DNA of 64,000 bases from assembly GCF_030770395.1 (NCBI RefSeq), contig NZ_CP132480.1, forward strand, positions 2,309,979 to 2,373,978, given 5' to 3'. A program made the translations under genes and the position numbers. How positions within the stretch are numbered: position 1 is the stretch's first letter; the number at the start of each line of letters is the position of its first letter. This stretch comes from Telluria beijingensis. Its GTDB lineage: Bacteria; Pseudomonadota; Gammaproteobacteria; Burkholderiales; Burkholderiaceae_D. Below the pieces are notes generated by a model. It saw only the letters and a program-made list of their open reading frames with translations. It made no database searches and was not told the DNA's origin. Shown in pieces: positions 17,895-27,339 of the stretch.

Positions 17895-18746
17895 TTGCTA
17901 GTCATTGTTGGTTACATCATCGTCTGCGCCTGCGTATTCGGCGGCTTTGCGCTCGCCGGCGGCCACCTGGCCTCGCTGTGGCAGCCGATCGAACTGTTGA
18001 TGATCGGCGGCGCCGCCTTCGGCGCCTTTTTTGTCGGTAACAACGGCAAGTCGATCAAGGCCACCATGAAGGCCTTGCCGAGCGTGTTCAAGGGCTCCAA
18101 GTTCACCAAGGACATGTATATGGAGCTGATGGCCTTGCAGTTCGACGTGCTGTCGAAAGTGCGCAAGGAAGGCCTGATGTCGATCGAGGGCGATATCGAG
18201 GCGCCGGAATCGTCGCCGCTGTTCTCCAAGTACCCGGCGGTGCTGGCCGACCACCACATCGTCGAATTCATGACCGACTACCTGCGCCTCATGGTGTCCG
18301 GGAACATGGACGCGATGCAGATCGAAAACCTGATGGACAACGAGATCGAGACCCACCACCACGAGGGCGCGATTCCGGCCCACGTGATCGCCAAGGTCGG
18401 CGACGGCCTGCCGGCCTTCGGCATCGTGGCGGCGGTGATGGGCGTGGTCCACACGATGGAATCGGTGGGCCTGCCGCCGGCCGAGCTGGGCATCCTGATC
18501 GCGAAGGCGCTGGTCGGCACCTTCCTGGGCATCCTGCTGGCCTACGCCTTCGTCACCCCGCTGGCGAGCGTGCTGGAGCAGAAACTCGAGGAATCGACCA
18601 AGATGTTCCAGTGCGTGAAGGTCACGCTGCTGGCGAGCCTGAACGGCTATGCGCCGGCGCTGGCCGTCGAATTCGGCCGCAAGGTCCTGTATTCGACCGA
18701 GCGTCCGACGTTCGCCGAACTCGAACAGCACATCAAGAAGAAGTAA
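17895..18746 (+). CDS. motA: Flagellar motor stator protein MotA
   Basis: A 283-residue inner-membrane protein, normal length for MotA. It opens with MLVIVGYIIVCACVFGGF, the usual N-terminus, which supports the TTG start at 17895 after a GGAGC site. It has four membrane segments, a large cytoplasmic loop with conserved charged residues for rotor contact, and PAFGIVAAVMGVVHTM. With MotB it forms the proton channel that drives the flagellum. MotB follows after 52 bp. Confidence 0.95.
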   Translation: MLVIVGYIIVCACVFGGFALAGGHLASLWQPIELLMIGGAAFGAFFVGNNGKSIKATMKALPSVFKGSKFTKDMYMELMALQFDVLSKVRKEGLMSIEGDIEAPESSPLFSKYPAVLADHHIVEFMTDYLRLMVSGNMDAMQIENLMDNEIETHHHEGAIPAHVIAKVGDGLPAFGIVAAVMGVVHTMESVGLPPAELGILIAKALVGTFLGILLAYAFVTPLASVLEQKLEESTKMFQCVKVTLLASLNGYAPALAVEFGRKVLYSTERPTFAELEQHIKKK

Positions 18747-18798
18747 GCCGCGATGACCGCATTCGACTTCACCCCCGGCTGCACGAAGGGAGGCGCGC

Positions 18799-19731
18799 AT
18801 GGCTGACGACAACGCGCGGCCCATCGTCATCAAGCGCATCAAGAAGGTGGCCGGCGGCCACCACGGCGGCGCCTGGAAGATCGCCTACGCCGACTTCGTG
18901 ACCGCGATGATGGCGTTCTTCTTGCTCATGTGGCTGCTGGGCTCGACCGCCAAGGGCGACCTGGTCGGCATTTCGGAATACTTCAAGACGCCGCTGAAGG
19001 TGGCGATGGCGGGCGGCTCGGGTTCGGGCGACTCGTCGTCGGTGATCAAGGGCGGCGGCGAAGACCTGACCCGCACCTCCGGCCAGGTCAAGCGCGGCGA
19101 TTCGCCGCCCGAGCACAAGACCTACGACCTGCAGGCGGCGCGCGCCGCGCTGGCGAAGGCCGAGGGCGAGCGCCTGCAATCGCTCAAGGCGCGCATCGAG
19201 TCGGCCATCGAGGTCAACCCAATGCTCAAGAAGTACCAGAACCAGCTGCTGCTCGACATCACCAGCGAAGGCTTGCGGATCCAGATCGTGGACGAGAAGA
19301 ACCGCCCGATGTTCGCGCTGGCCAAGGCCGAGCTGCAGCCGTACACCAAGGACATCCTGCACATCATCGGCATGGTGCTCAACGAGGTGCCGAACAAGCT
19401 GGGGATCTCGGGCCATACCGATTCGACGCCGTACTACAGCGAATCGGGCTACAGCAACTGGGAACTGTCGGCCGACCGCGCCAACGCCTCGCGCCGCGAG
19501 ATGGTGCTGGGCGGCCTGCAGGACGACAAGGTGCTGCGTGTGGTGGGCCTGGCCTCGGCCGCCCACCTCGATGCGAAGGACCCGTTCAACCCGATCAACC
19601 GCCGCATCAGCATCATCGTCATGAACAAGCGTACCGAGGACGCGGTGCGGCGCGATGCGGCGACGCTGGACGTGCCGGCGGAAGACGCCGAGGCAGCGGC
19701 GACGGCCACGCTGGAAGCAGTCAAAAAGTAA
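18799..19731 (+). CDS. motB: Flagellar motor stator protein MotB
   Basis: A 310-residue stator subunit. One membrane helix (residues about 27-48) contains the proton-carrying aspartate in YADFVTAMMAFFLLMW. A flexible plug/linker is followed by an OmpA-like peptidoglycan-binding domain with ISGHTDSTPY and the ELSADRANASRREMV helix. It anchors the MotA/B complex to the cell wall. The alanine-rich tail after about residue 285 is variable in this family. Confidence 0.95.
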   Translation: MADDNARPIVIKRIKKVAGGHHGGAWKIAYADFVTAMMAFFLLMWLLGSTAKGDLVGISEYFKTPLKVAMAGGSGSGDSSSVIKGGGEDLTRTSGQVKRGDSPPEHKTYDLQAARAALAKAEGERLQSLKARIESAIEVNPMLKKYQNQLLLDITSEGLRIQIVDEKNRPMFALAKAELQPYTKDILHIIGMVLNEVPNKLGISGHTDSTPYYSESGYSNWELSADRANASRREMVLGGLQDDKVLRVVGLASAAHLDAKDPFNPINRRISIIVMNKRTEDAVRRDAATLDVPAEDAEAAATATLEAVKK

Positions 19732-19768
19732 CAGCAAGAAGTAGTTGCGGCAGGACTGGAGAGAAGAA

Positions 19769-20317
19769 ATGACAAGAAAAAAAATACTGGGATCGCATGT
19801 GAAGCGCCTGCTGTCGGGCGTGTCGGTGCACGGCCGGCGCCACCTGACCGAGGTCGAGACCGACCTGCTGCAGACCGAACTGCTGCTGGAAGAGGCGATC
19901 GACAAGCTCACCGCCAGCTTCATGGCGGTGCACACGGCGGTCGGCGCGCGCCAGGAAGCGATCGAGCGGCTGCTGGAGGGCGGCGCGCCGACCCCGGAAG
20001 ACCGCGCGCTGCTATCGTCCATGTCGGGCGAAGTGGGCGCTCACGTGAACACGGCGATCACCGGCATGCAGTTCCAGGACATGACGGCGCAACTGATTGA
20101 ACGTACACTGCGACGCGTGGCGGGCCTGCGCGACTTTCTGGGCACGCTCAGCGAGCATGGCGCCGACATCGCCCCCGAGACCGACAGCGACGAAATCGTC
20201 GAGCGGCTCGGCAAGGTCAGCATGGCGCTGGCGATCCAGTCGCTCGAGCTGCGCAGCATGCTGCGCCGCTCGGTCGAGCAGAAGCACATGGAAAGCGGCG
20301 ACGTCGAGCTGTTCTGA
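19769..20317 (+). CDS. CheZ-like chemotaxis protein
   Basis: A 182-residue, mostly helical protein without membrane segments. Residues 100-110 read MQFQDMTAQLI, closely like the CheZ catalytic helix QDFQDLTGQVI. The aspartate and glutamine needed for CheY-P hydrolysis fall at Asp104 and Gln108 with the right spacing of four. It lacks the CheY-tethering C-terminal helix of true CheZ. It lies just upstream of a cheY-like gene, while the standard cheZ is at 26665. It is probably a second response-regulator phosphatase or a partner of the first CheY; this is inferred. The ATG at 19769 follows a GAGAGAAG site. Confidence 0.65.
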   Translation: MTRKKILGSHVKRLLSGVSVHGRRHLTEVETDLLQTELLLEEAIDKLTASFMAVHTAVGARQEAIERLLEGGAPTPEDRALLSSMSGEVGAHVNTAITGMQFQDMTAQLIERTLRRVAGLRDFLGTLSEHGADIAPETDSDEIVERLGKVSMALAIQSLELRSMLRRSVEQKHMESGDVELF

Positions 20318-20382
20318 GCGCACAAATAAATATAAACAATTCAACCGGCCCCGGGCCGGATACAAGATAGCAGGAGCACAAG

Positions 20383-20748
20383 ATGGCAAAAACGATTCTC
20401 GCGGTCGACGATTCCAGTTCGCTGCGCCAGATGGTGGCGTTCAGCCTGAAGGCGGCGGGTTACAACGTGGTGGAAGCCGTGGACGGCCAGGACGGTCTCG
20501 ACAAGGCGAAGCTGCAGACCGTGGACCTGGTGCTGACCGACCAGAACATGCCGAAGATGGACGGATTGCAGCTGATTAAGACCCTGCGTACCCTGCCGGG
20601 CTACGCCAAGACCCCGATCCTGATGCTGACCACCGAGTCGTCGGACGAGATGAAGAACAAGGGCCGCGCCGCCGGCGCCAACGGCTGGCTGGTCAAGCCC
20701 TTCGATCCGCAGCGCCTGATCGAGGTGGTCAAAAAAGTGATCGGCTGA
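20383..20748 (+). CDS. CheY-like single-domain response regulator (first copy)
   Basis: A 121-residue receiver domain with nothing attached. The acidic pair is in LAVDDSS, the phosphorylated aspartate in LTDQNMPKMDGL, the switch threonine in MLTTESS and the lysine in LVKPFD. The family makes it a CheY/TM-type regulator that is phosphorylated by CheA. It differs from the second CheY at 26265, which is closer to the motor-binding enteric type. It sits between the CheZ-like gene and cheA, and may act as a phosphate sink or serve another output. Confidence 0.9.
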   Translation: MAKTILAVDDSSSLRQMVAFSLKAAGYNVVEAVDGQDGLDKAKLQTVDLVLTDQNMPKMDGLQLIKTLRTLPGYAKTPILMLTTESSDEMKNKGRAAGANGWLVKPFDPQRLIEVVKKVIG

Positions 20749-20796
20749 CGCCATGCGCGACGCCCTGACCCTGCTTACATCCGAGCGGACGGCCTT

Positions 20797-22959
20797 ATGA
20801 CCATCGACATCAGCCAGTTCTACCAGGTCTTTTTCGACGAAGCAGAGGAACTGCTCGCCGAAATGGAACGCCTGCTGCTGGGCGTCGACGTCGCCGCGCC
20901 GGACCCGGAAGACCTGAATGCGATCTTCCGCACCGCCCACTCGGTCAAGGGCGGCGCCTCGACGTTCGGCCTGACCGATATGTGCGACGTGACCCACGTG
21001 CTGGAGTCGCTGCTCGACCGCATCCGCAAGGGCGAGATGGCGCTGACCTCGAACCACGTGGACGCCTTCCTGGCGGCCAAGGACGGTCTCAAGATGCAGC
21101 TCGACGGCCACCGCCACGGGGCCAGCGTCGACAACGAAGCCATCGCCAACGTGCGCATGGCCCTGCACGACCTGGCCGAGGGCCTGGTGCCGGCTGCACC
21201 GGTGGTGGCGCCTTCCTACCTGACGGCGCAGCCGCGCCTCGAGCATTCGCTGGAGAACGCGCGCCGCTACAAGATCGAGCTGCCGCAGGTCGCGCAGCGC
21301 GACATCAATGCCCTGGTCGACGAACTGGGCCTGATGGGCCGGGTCTCGGTGGCCCCGCTCGACGGCGGCCGCACGGCGCTCGTCATCACCACCCATGAAA
21401 GCCTGGACGACGTCATCGCGATCTGTTCCTTCGTGCTGGATCCGGACGAGCTGAAAATCTTCGAGGCGCCGGCGCTGACGCCGGAACAACGCGCGCTCGA
21501 AGCGGCCGAGCGCAAGCGCGTCGAGGATGCGCAGGGTTATGGTTTCTTCGGGCCGGACGACGACGTCGCGCCCTCGAGCGACGGCCTGTCGGAAGACGAT
21601 CTCGGTTACGGTTTCTTCCAGCCGATCGAACAGATCCGCGCTGCCGCCGGCATCGTCGACAGCAAGCCGGAACCGGCTGCCGCGACCATCTCGGCGCAGG
21701 CCCAGAACATGGTCGAGCACCTGGCCGAACTCAGCGCCGAGAAGAAAGCCGCCCGCAAGGACGATAAAAACGAATCGTCCTCGATCCGGGTCTCGGTCGA
21801 GAAGGTCGACCAGTTGATCAACCTGATCGGCGAACTGGTGATCACCAACGCCATGCTCGAGCAGCGCAGCACCGTGCTCGATCCGATCCAGCATGAACGC
21901 CTGCTGTCGTCGGTGAGCCAGCTGGGCCGCAATACGCGCGAGCTGCAAGAGGCGGTGATGTCGATCCGGATGATGCCGATGGACTTCGTGTTCTCGCGCT
22001 TCCCGCGCATGGTGCGCGACCTGGCCGGCAAACTGGGCAAGAAGGTCGATTTCATCACCCACGGCGCCGCGACTGAACTCGACAAGGGCCTGATCGAGCG
22101 CATCGTCGATCCATTGACCCACCTGGTGCGCAATTCGATCGACCACGGCGTCGAGATGCCGGCCGCGCGCGTCGCCGCCGGCAAGTCGGAAGCAGGGCGG
22201 CTGTTCCTGTCGGCCGGCCACCAGGGCGGCCACATCGTGATCGAGGTGGCCGACGACGGCGGCGGCCTGAATCGCGAGAAGATCCTGGCCAAGGCGGCCG
22301 CCAACGGGCTGGCCGTGTCCGACACCATGAGCGACGCCGACGTCTGGCAGCTGATCTTCGCGCCGGGCTTCTCGACCGCCGAAGTGGTCACCGACGTCTC
22401 CGGCCGCGGGGTCGGCATGGATGTCGTCAAGCGCAATATCACCGCGATGGGCGGCACGGTCGACATCCGCTCGGCGGCCGGCTTCGGCACCACGATCTCG
22501 ATCTCGCTGCCCCTGACGCTGGCGATCCTGGACGGCATGTCGATCAGGAGCGGCGAAGAGGTCTACATCCTGCCGCTGTCGTTCGTGGTCGAGTCGCTGC
22601 AGCCGGTGCGCGAAGACGTGCGCGACATCGCCGGGCGCGGCCGCGTATTGAAGGTGCGCGGCGAATACCTGCCCCTGATCCCGCTGCACCAGATGTTCGA
22701 CATCGAACCGCGCCACCGCGAGCCGAGCGACGGCATCGTCGTGATCCTCGAGACCGAGGGCAAGAAGGCGGCGCTGTTCGTGGACGAGCTGGTGGGGCAG
22801 CAGCAGGTGGTGGTCAAGAACCTGGAAGCGAATTACCGCAAAGTCGCCGGCATTTCCGGCGCAACCATCATGGGCGACGGCGGCGTCGCCCTGATCCTCG
22901 ACGTGGCGGCGCTGGTGCGCTCGTCGCGTCAGCTGGCCGACGATCCGGTCGTTCTATAA
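20797..22959 (+). CDS. cheA: Chemotaxis histidine kinase CheA
   Basis: A 720-residue kinase. The P1 domain has the phosphorylated His48 in FRTAHSVKGGAS. A linker with two YGFF repeats (about residues 247 and 272) is common in beta-proteobacterial CheA. Dimerisation (P3), the ATPase (P4: LVRNSIDHGVE, VADDGGGL, GRGVGMDVV) and a CheW-like P5 domain follow. It phosphorylates CheY and CheB in response to receptors. No receptor gene lies in the window, so the MCPs are encoded elsewhere. Confidence 0.97.
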   Translation: MTIDISQFYQVFFDEAEELLAEMERLLLGVDVAAPDPEDLNAIFRTAHSVKGGASTFGLTDMCDVTHVLESLLDRIRKGEMALTSNHVDAFLAAKDGLKMQLDGHRHGASVDNEAIANVRMALHDLAEGLVPAAPVVAPSYLTAQPRLEHSLENARRYKIELPQVAQRDINALVDELGLMGRVSVAPLDGGRTALVITTHESLDDVIAICSFVLDPDELKIFEAPALTPEQRALEAAERKRVEDAQGYGFFGPDDDVAPSSDGLSEDDLGYGFFQPIEQIRAAAGIVDSKPEPAAATISAQAQNMVEHLAELSAEKKAARKDDKNESSSIRVSVEKVDQLINLIGELVITNAMLEQRSTVLDPIQHERLLSSVSQLGRNTRELQEAVMSIRMMPMDFVFSRFPRMVRDLAGKLGKKVDFITHGAATELDKGLIERIVDPLTHLVRNSIDHGVEMPAARVAAGKSEAGRLFLSAGHQGGHIVIEVADDGGGLNREKILAKAAANGLAVSDTMSDADVWQLIFAPGFSTAEVVTDVSGRGVGMDVVKRNITAMGGTVDIRSAAGFGTTISISLPLTLAILDGMSIRSGEEVYILPLSFVVESLQPVREDVRDIAGRGRVLKVRGEYLPLIPLHQMFDIEPRHREPSDGIVVILETEGKKAALFVDELVGQQQVVVKNLEANYRKVAGISGATIMGDGGVALILDVAALVRSSRQLADDPVVL

Positions 22960-22984
22960 ATTTTTATCACGAAGAGGAAATCCC

Positions 22985-23488
22985 ATGTCCAACCTGGCAA
23001 ACACCACCTCGGCTGACGGGACCGCTCACGACGGCGCCGGCAACGAATTCCTGGCCTTCACCCTGGGTAATGAAGAGTACGGCATCGACATCCTGAAAGT
23101 GCAGGAGATCCGCGGCTACGAAGCCGTGACCCGCATCGCCAACGCTCCCGAATTCATCAAGGGCGTCATCAACCTGCGTGGCATCATCATCCCGGTGGTC
23201 GACATGCGCATCAAGTTCAACCTGGGCACCCCGGTGTACGACCAGTTCACCGTCGTGATCATCCTGAACATTGGCGGGCGCATCATGGGCATGGTGGTCG
23301 ACAGCGTGTCCGACGTCACCACCCTGACCCCGGACCAGATCAAGCCGGCGCCAGAGATGGGCACGGCGTTCAACTCCGACTACATGATCGGCCTGGGCAC
23401 GGTCGACGAGCGCATGCTGATCCTGGTCGACATCGACAAGCTGATGTCGTCGAGCGAGATGGGCCTGATCGACAAGATGGCCGCCTGA
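22985..23488 (+). CDS. cheW: Chemotaxis coupling protein CheW
   Basis: A 167-residue SH3-like adaptor that links receptors to CheA. It has the family blocks LAFTLGNEEYGIDILKVQEIRG's core, GVINLRGIIIPVVDMR and MGMVVDSVSDV. Length is normal. It begins 25 bp after cheA and is followed 80 bp later by cheR. It has no extra domain. Confidence 0.96.
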   Translation: MSNLANTTSADGTAHDGAGNEFLAFTLGNEEYGIDILKVQEIRGYEAVTRIANAPEFIKGVINLRGIIIPVVDMRIKFNLGTPVYDQFTVVIILNIGGRIMGMVVDSVSDVTTLTPDQIKPAPEMGTAFNSDYMIGLGTVDERMLILVDIDKLMSSSEMGLIDKMAA

Positions 23489-23568
23489 TCCTGGCGCGGC
23501 GCGCAGCACCCACAACCCGGACCGCGTCTCGATGACGCGGACCAACCAGCATTCAGAAGGCAAGCAAC

Positions 23569-24423
23569 GTGCCGCAGCAGAAAACAGAGACGGTCAAGGA
23601 ATTCGATTTCACGCGCCGTGACTTCGAACGGGTTCGCGCGCTCATTCACCAGCGCGCCGGCATCTCGCTGGCCGACAGCAAGCAGGAGATGGTCTACAGC
23701 CGCCTGGCGCGGCGCCTGCGCGCGACCGGCATCCAGTCGTTCGCCAACTACCTGGACGACCTCGAAGCGGGCCGCATGGACCGCGAGTGGGAATCGTTCA
23801 CCAATGCGCTGACCACCAACCTGACCTCGTTCTTCCGCGAGGCGCACCATTTCCCGCTGCTGCTGGATCACCTGGTCGCGCTGCGCAAGAAGGACACGCG
23901 CCCGCTCACCATCTGGTGCTCGGCCGCGTCCACCGGCGAAGAGCCGTACTCGATCGCGATGACAGCCTGCGAAGCGTTCAATACGCTGTCGCCGCCGGTG
24001 CACATCGTCGCCACCGACATCGACACCAATGTGCTGGCCACGGCTTCGAACGGCGTGTATCCGATGGAGCGGCTCGAGAAGACGAGTCCCGAGCGCCTGC
24101 GCCGCTTCTTCCTGAAGGGGAAGGGCGCCCACGAGGGCATGGCGCGCGTGCGCCCCGAACTGCGCAACCTGGTGACCTTCAAGCAACTGAACCTGCTGGC
24201 CGACGGCTGGCCGCTGGAAGGGCAGTTCGACGCCATCTTTTGCCGCAACGTGATGATTTATTTCGACAAGCCGACCCAGCGCAAGATCCTGGGCCGCTTC
24301 GTGCCGCTGATGAAGCCGCACGCGCTGCTGTTCGCGGGCCACTCCGAGAACTTCCTGTACGTGTCGGATGCGCTGCGCCTGCGCGGCAAGACGGTGTATG
24401 AACTCGACGGGCGCAGTGCCTGA
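23569..24423 (+). CDS. cheR: Chemotaxis protein methyltransferase CheR
   Basis: A 284-residue SAM-dependent enzyme that methylates receptor glutamates. The N-terminal helical domain is followed by the catalytic domain with LTTNLTSFFRE, WCSAASTGEEPYSIAM for SAM binding, and FCRNVMIYFDKPTQ. A GTG start at 23569 is taken; an AGAAGGCAAG site precedes it and the length fits. It is the adaptation enzyme opposing CheB. Confidence 0.95.
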   Translation: MPQQKTETVKEFDFTRRDFERVRALIHQRAGISLADSKQEMVYSRLARRLRATGIQSFANYLDDLEAGRMDREWESFTNALTTNLTSFFREAHHFPLLLDHLVALRKKDTRPLTIWCSAASTGEEPYSIAMTACEAFNTLSPPVHIVATDIDTNVLATASNGVYPMERLEKTSPERLRRFFLKGKGAHEGMARVRPELRNLVTFKQLNLLADGWPLEGQFDAIFCRNVMIYFDKPTQRKILGRFVPLMKPHALLFAGHSENFLYVSDALRLRGKTVYELDGRSA

Positions 24424-24437
24424 GACCTGGGACGACC

Positions 24438-25037
24438 ATGAACAGCCAGTTCGCCACCAATCTGTATCACGACCGCACTTTCAACGTCGACGCGGCCAAG
24501 ATCCTGCCGGGCGAGTATTTTTATACCGGCAAGGACATGCTGATCGCGACCGTGCTCGGCTCCTGCGTGTCGGCCTGCATCCGCGACCGGCTCACCGGCC
24601 TGGGTGGCATGAACCACTTCATGCTGCCCGACGGCGGCGCCGACGCCGGCAACAGCCCGGTGTCGGCCTCGATGCGCTATGGGTCGTTCGCGATGGAGAT
24701 CCTGATCAACGACCTGCTCAAGGCCGGCGCGCGGCGCGAACATCTCGAGGCCAAGGTGTTCGGTGGCGGCGCCGTGCTGCGTGGCTTTACCGCGATGAAC
24801 GTCGGCGAGCGCAATGCGGCGTTTGTGATGCAGTTCCTCAAGACCGAACGCATCCCGGTGCTGGCCGAAGACCTGAACGACATCTACCCGCGCAAGGTGT
24901 TCTTCTTCCCGCGCACGGGCAAGGTGCTGGTCAAGAAACTGATGCAAACCCAGAACGATACCCTGGCGAAGCGTGAACTCGACTACGCCAAGCGGCTCAA
25001 GGTCGAACCCGTCGGCGGCGCCATCGACCTGTTCTGA
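24438..25037 (+). CDS. cheD: Chemoreceptor glutamine deamidase CheD
   Basis: A 199-residue deamidase that converts receptor glutamines to glutamates. The catalytic cysteine is in [13 protein letters not shown] and the histidine in [16 protein letters not shown]-like sequence ([10 protein letters not shown]) marks the family core. It lies 14 bp after cheR and ahead of cheB, a usual order in beta-proteobacteria. The C-terminus is slightly longer than in Bacillus CheD. Confidence 0.94.
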   Translation: MNSQFATNLYHDRTFNVDAAKILPGEYFYTGKDMLIATVLGSCVSACIRDRLTGLGGMNHFMLPDGGADAGNSPVSASMRYGSFAMEILINDLLKAGARREHLEAKVFGGGAVLRGFTAMNVGERNAAFVMQFLKTERIPVLAEDLNDIYPRKVFFFPRTGKVLVKKLMQTQNDTLAKRELDYAKRLKVEPVGGAIDLF

Positions 25038-25071
25038 AGTATTGAGCTGTAGCGAGCAGAAAGGAAAGAGC

Positions 25072-26136
25072 ATGAAGACCAAGGTGCTGATCGTCGACGA
25101 TTCCGCGCTGATCCGCAGCGTGATGAGCGAGATCGTCAATTCCCAGCCCGACCTCGAAGTGGTCGCCACCGCGCCCGACCCGCTGGTCGCGCGCGAACTG
25201 ATCAAGAAGCACAATCCCGATGTCTTGACGCTGGACGTCGAGATGCCCAAGATGGACGGTCTCGACTTCCTGGAAAAACTGATGCGCCTGCGGCCGATGC
25301 CGGTGTTGATGGTATCGTCGCTGACCGAGCGCGGCTCGGAGATCACGATGCGTGCGCTGGAACTGGGCGCCGTCGATTTCGTCACCAAGCCCAAGATCTC
25401 GATCCAGAGCGGCATGCGCGAGTATGCCGACATGATCGCCGACAAGATCCGCGCCGCCGCCCGCGCCCGCATCGCACCGCGTTCGCGCACGCTGCAAGTG
25501 GCAAGTGCGCCGCTGTCGGCCTTGAGGAGCCCCCTGATTTCTTCCGAAAAACTGATCATCATCGGGGCGTCGACCGGCGGCACCGAAGCGATCCGCGAAT
25601 TCCTGATGCAGATGCCGTCCGATTGCCCGGGCATCCTGATCGCCCAGCACATGCCCGAGGGTTTCACGACGTCATTCGCCAAGCGCCTCGATTCGCTGTG
25701 CAGGATCAGCGTGGTCGAATCGGCCGGCAACGAGCGGGTGCTGCCCGGCCACGCGTATATCGCGCCGGGCCATTCGCACCTGCTCTTGACGCGTTCCGGC
25801 GCCAACTACATGACCCGCATCGAACAGAGCCCGCCGGTCAACCGCCACCGTCCCTCGGTCGACGTGTTGTTCCGCTCCGCCGCGCAGGCGGCCGGTAAAA
25901 ACGCGGTTGGTGTTATCCTGACCGGCATGGGCAAGGACGGCGCGGCCGGCATGCTCGAGATGCGCCAGGCCGGCGCCCACAACTTCGCCCAGGACGAGGC
26001 GAGCTGCGTGGTGTTCGGCATGCCGCGCGAGGCGATCGCGCTCGGCGCCGCCCACGACGTCGGCCCCTTGCAGGCCTTGCCGGGCATGGTGCTCGACCAT
26101 CTGGCGGCGCAGGGCGGCCGGGCGTTGCGTGTTTGA
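25072..26136 (+). CDS. cheB: Chemotaxis response regulator protein-glutamate methylesterase CheB
   Basis: A 354-residue two-domain protein. The receiver has [10 protein letters not shown] and the phosphorylated aspartate in [13 protein letters not shown]. The methylesterase domain has the serine in [12 protein letters not shown], the histidine region in AQHMPEGFT and the aspartate in LTGMGKDGA. It removes receptor methyl groups when CheA is active. The start at 25072 follows a GGAAAGAG site and gives the family N-terminus; the longer open frame upstream is not coding. Confidence 0.96.
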   Translation: MKTKVLIVDDSALIRSVMSEIVNSQPDLEVVATAPDPLVARELIKKHNPDVLTLDVEMPKMDGLDFLEKLMRLRPMPVLMVSSLTERGSEITMRALELGAVDFVTKPKISIQSGMREYADMIADKIRAAARARIAPRSRTLQVASAPLSALRSPLISSEKLIIIGASTGGTEAIREFLMQMPSDCPGILIAQHMPEGFTTSFAKRLDSLCRISVVESAGNERVLPGHAYIAPGHSHLLLTRSGANYMTRIEQSPPVNRHRPSVDVLFRSAAQAAGKNAVGVILTGMGKDGAAGMLEMRQAGAHNFAQDEASCVVFGMPREAIALGAAHDVGPLQALPGMVLDHLAAQGGRALRV

Positions 26137-26157
26137 TCCGAATTCGGGTTGCGATCA

Positions 26158-26189
26158 TGCTTTACGGGCTATTTTATCGCCGTAAAGCA
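26158..26189. other. Hairpin between cheB and the second cheY
   Basis: TGCTTTACGG at 26158-26167 pairs perfectly with CCGTAAAGCA at 26180-26189 across a 12-nt A/T-rich loop. No U-run follows on the plus strand, so it is not a standard terminator there. It may trim or stabilise the transcript ahead of cheY-cheZ, or mark the 5' side of a separate promoter. Confidence 0.4.
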
Positions 26190-26264
26190 ACAAAAATGCT
26201 ATTCTTGAGCCTGTAAAAGAAGCTCACCCAACAAACCACAGTAGAAGATTCAACGGAGTTATTC

Positions 26265-26663
26265 ATGGCTGATCCAAAGATGCGTTTCCTGGTTGTTGAC
26301 GATTTCTCGACGATGCGCCGCATCGTCCGGAATCTGTTGAAAGAACTGGGTTATGCCAACGTCGACGAGGCAGAAGACGGCGTGATGGCGCTGGCCAAGC
26401 TGCGCAGCGAATCGTTCGACTTCGTGGTGTCGGACTGGAACATGCCGAATATGGACGGCCTGACCATGCTGCAGAACATCCGTGCCGATCCCGCGCTGGC
26501 CAAGCTGCCGGTGCTGATGGTGACCGCGGAAGCGAAGAAAGAGAACATCATTGCCGCCGCCCAGGCCGGCGCCAGCGGCTATGTGGTCAAGCCGTTCACG
26601 GCCGCGACCCTCGACGAAAAACTGAACAAGATCTTCGAGAAACTGGACAAAGCCGGAGCCTGA
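26265..26663 (+). CDS. cheY: Chemotaxis response regulator CheY
   Basis: A 132-residue receiver, close to enteric CheY. The acidic pair is in [13 protein letters not shown], the phosphorylation site in [15 protein letters not shown] (Asp57 of E. coli CheY), the threonine in [11 protein letters not shown] and the lysine in [10 protein letters not shown]. Phosphorylated CheY binds FliM and reverses the motor. Only one base separates it from cheZ, which dephosphorylates it. The 128-bp gap before it contains a hairpin. Confidence 0.96.
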   Translation: MADPKMRFLVVDDFSTMRRIVRNLLKELGYANVDEAEDGVMALAKLRSESFDFVVSDWNMPNMDGLTMLQNIRADPALAKLPVLMVTAEAKKENIIAAAQAGASGYVVKPFTAATLDEKLNKIFEKLDKAGA

Positions 26664-26664
26664 G

Positions 26665-27306
26665 ATGGGTGAGCATAATCCGGCGCCTGACGCCGGAGCG
26701 GCTTCGCACGAAGAAGTGCTGAGCCGGATCGGTCACATGACCCGTGCGCTGCACGAAAGCCTGCGCGGGCTGGGACTCGACAAGCTGATCGAGAAGGCGG
26801 CAAGCGACATCCCCGATGCGCGCGACCGCCTGGACTACGTGGCGCGCCTGTCGGAACAGGCCGCCAAGAAGGTGCTGGACGCAACCGATGCGGCCGGCCC
26901 CCTGCAGGACGGCATCGAGACCCGCTCGACCGAGCTCTCCGGCGCCTGGCAGGCGCTGCTGGACAAGGGCGCGAGCGAGGCCGAATGGCGCGCAATGGCC
27001 GAGCGCACGATCGCCGGCCTGGATGCCTCGGCCGCCGCCACGGTGGCCACGCGCAGCGAGTTGATGAACATCATGATGGCCCAGGACTTCCAGGACCTGA
27101 CCGGCCAGGTGATCGGCCGCATCACCGGCATCGCCCAGAATCTCGAGAAGCAGCTGGTGCAGGTGCTGATCGATTTCGCCCCCAGCGAAATCAAGCGCGA
27201 GCTCGACAACGGCCTGCTGAACGGCCCGCAGATCAAGCCGACCGGCACCGAAGTCGTGGCCAATCAGGGCCAGGTCGACGACCTGCTCGACAGCCTCGGG
27301 TTCTGA
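26665..27306 (+). CDS. cheZ: CheY-P phosphatase CheZ
   Basis: A 213-residue helical phosphatase of normal length. The catalytic helix AQDFQDLTGQVIGRI carries Asp144 and Gln148, which correspond to Asp143 and Gln147 of E. coli CheZ. The C-terminal VDDLLDSLGF peptide is the CheY-tethering helix. It is tightly linked to cheY. It differs from the CheZ-like protein encoded at 19769, which has the catalytic helix but not this tail. Confidence 0.95.
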   Translation: MGEHNPAPDAGAASHEEVLSRIGHMTRALHESLRGLGLDKLIEKAASDIPDARDRLDYVARLSEQAAKKVLDATDAAGPLQDGIETRSTELSGAWQALLDKGASEAEWRAMAERTIAGLDASAAATVATRSELMNIMMAQDFQDLTGQVIGRITGIAQNLEKQLVQVLIDFAPSEIKRELDNGLLNGPQIKPTGTEVVANQGQVDDLLDSLGF

Positions 27307-27339
27307 CCGGGCGCCGCGCACCACCACCCGGCGCCCCGC

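Noticed and set aside
20341..22716. 791-codon open frame opposite cheA
   Set aside because: Antisense shadow of cheA; no ribosome binding site or domain.
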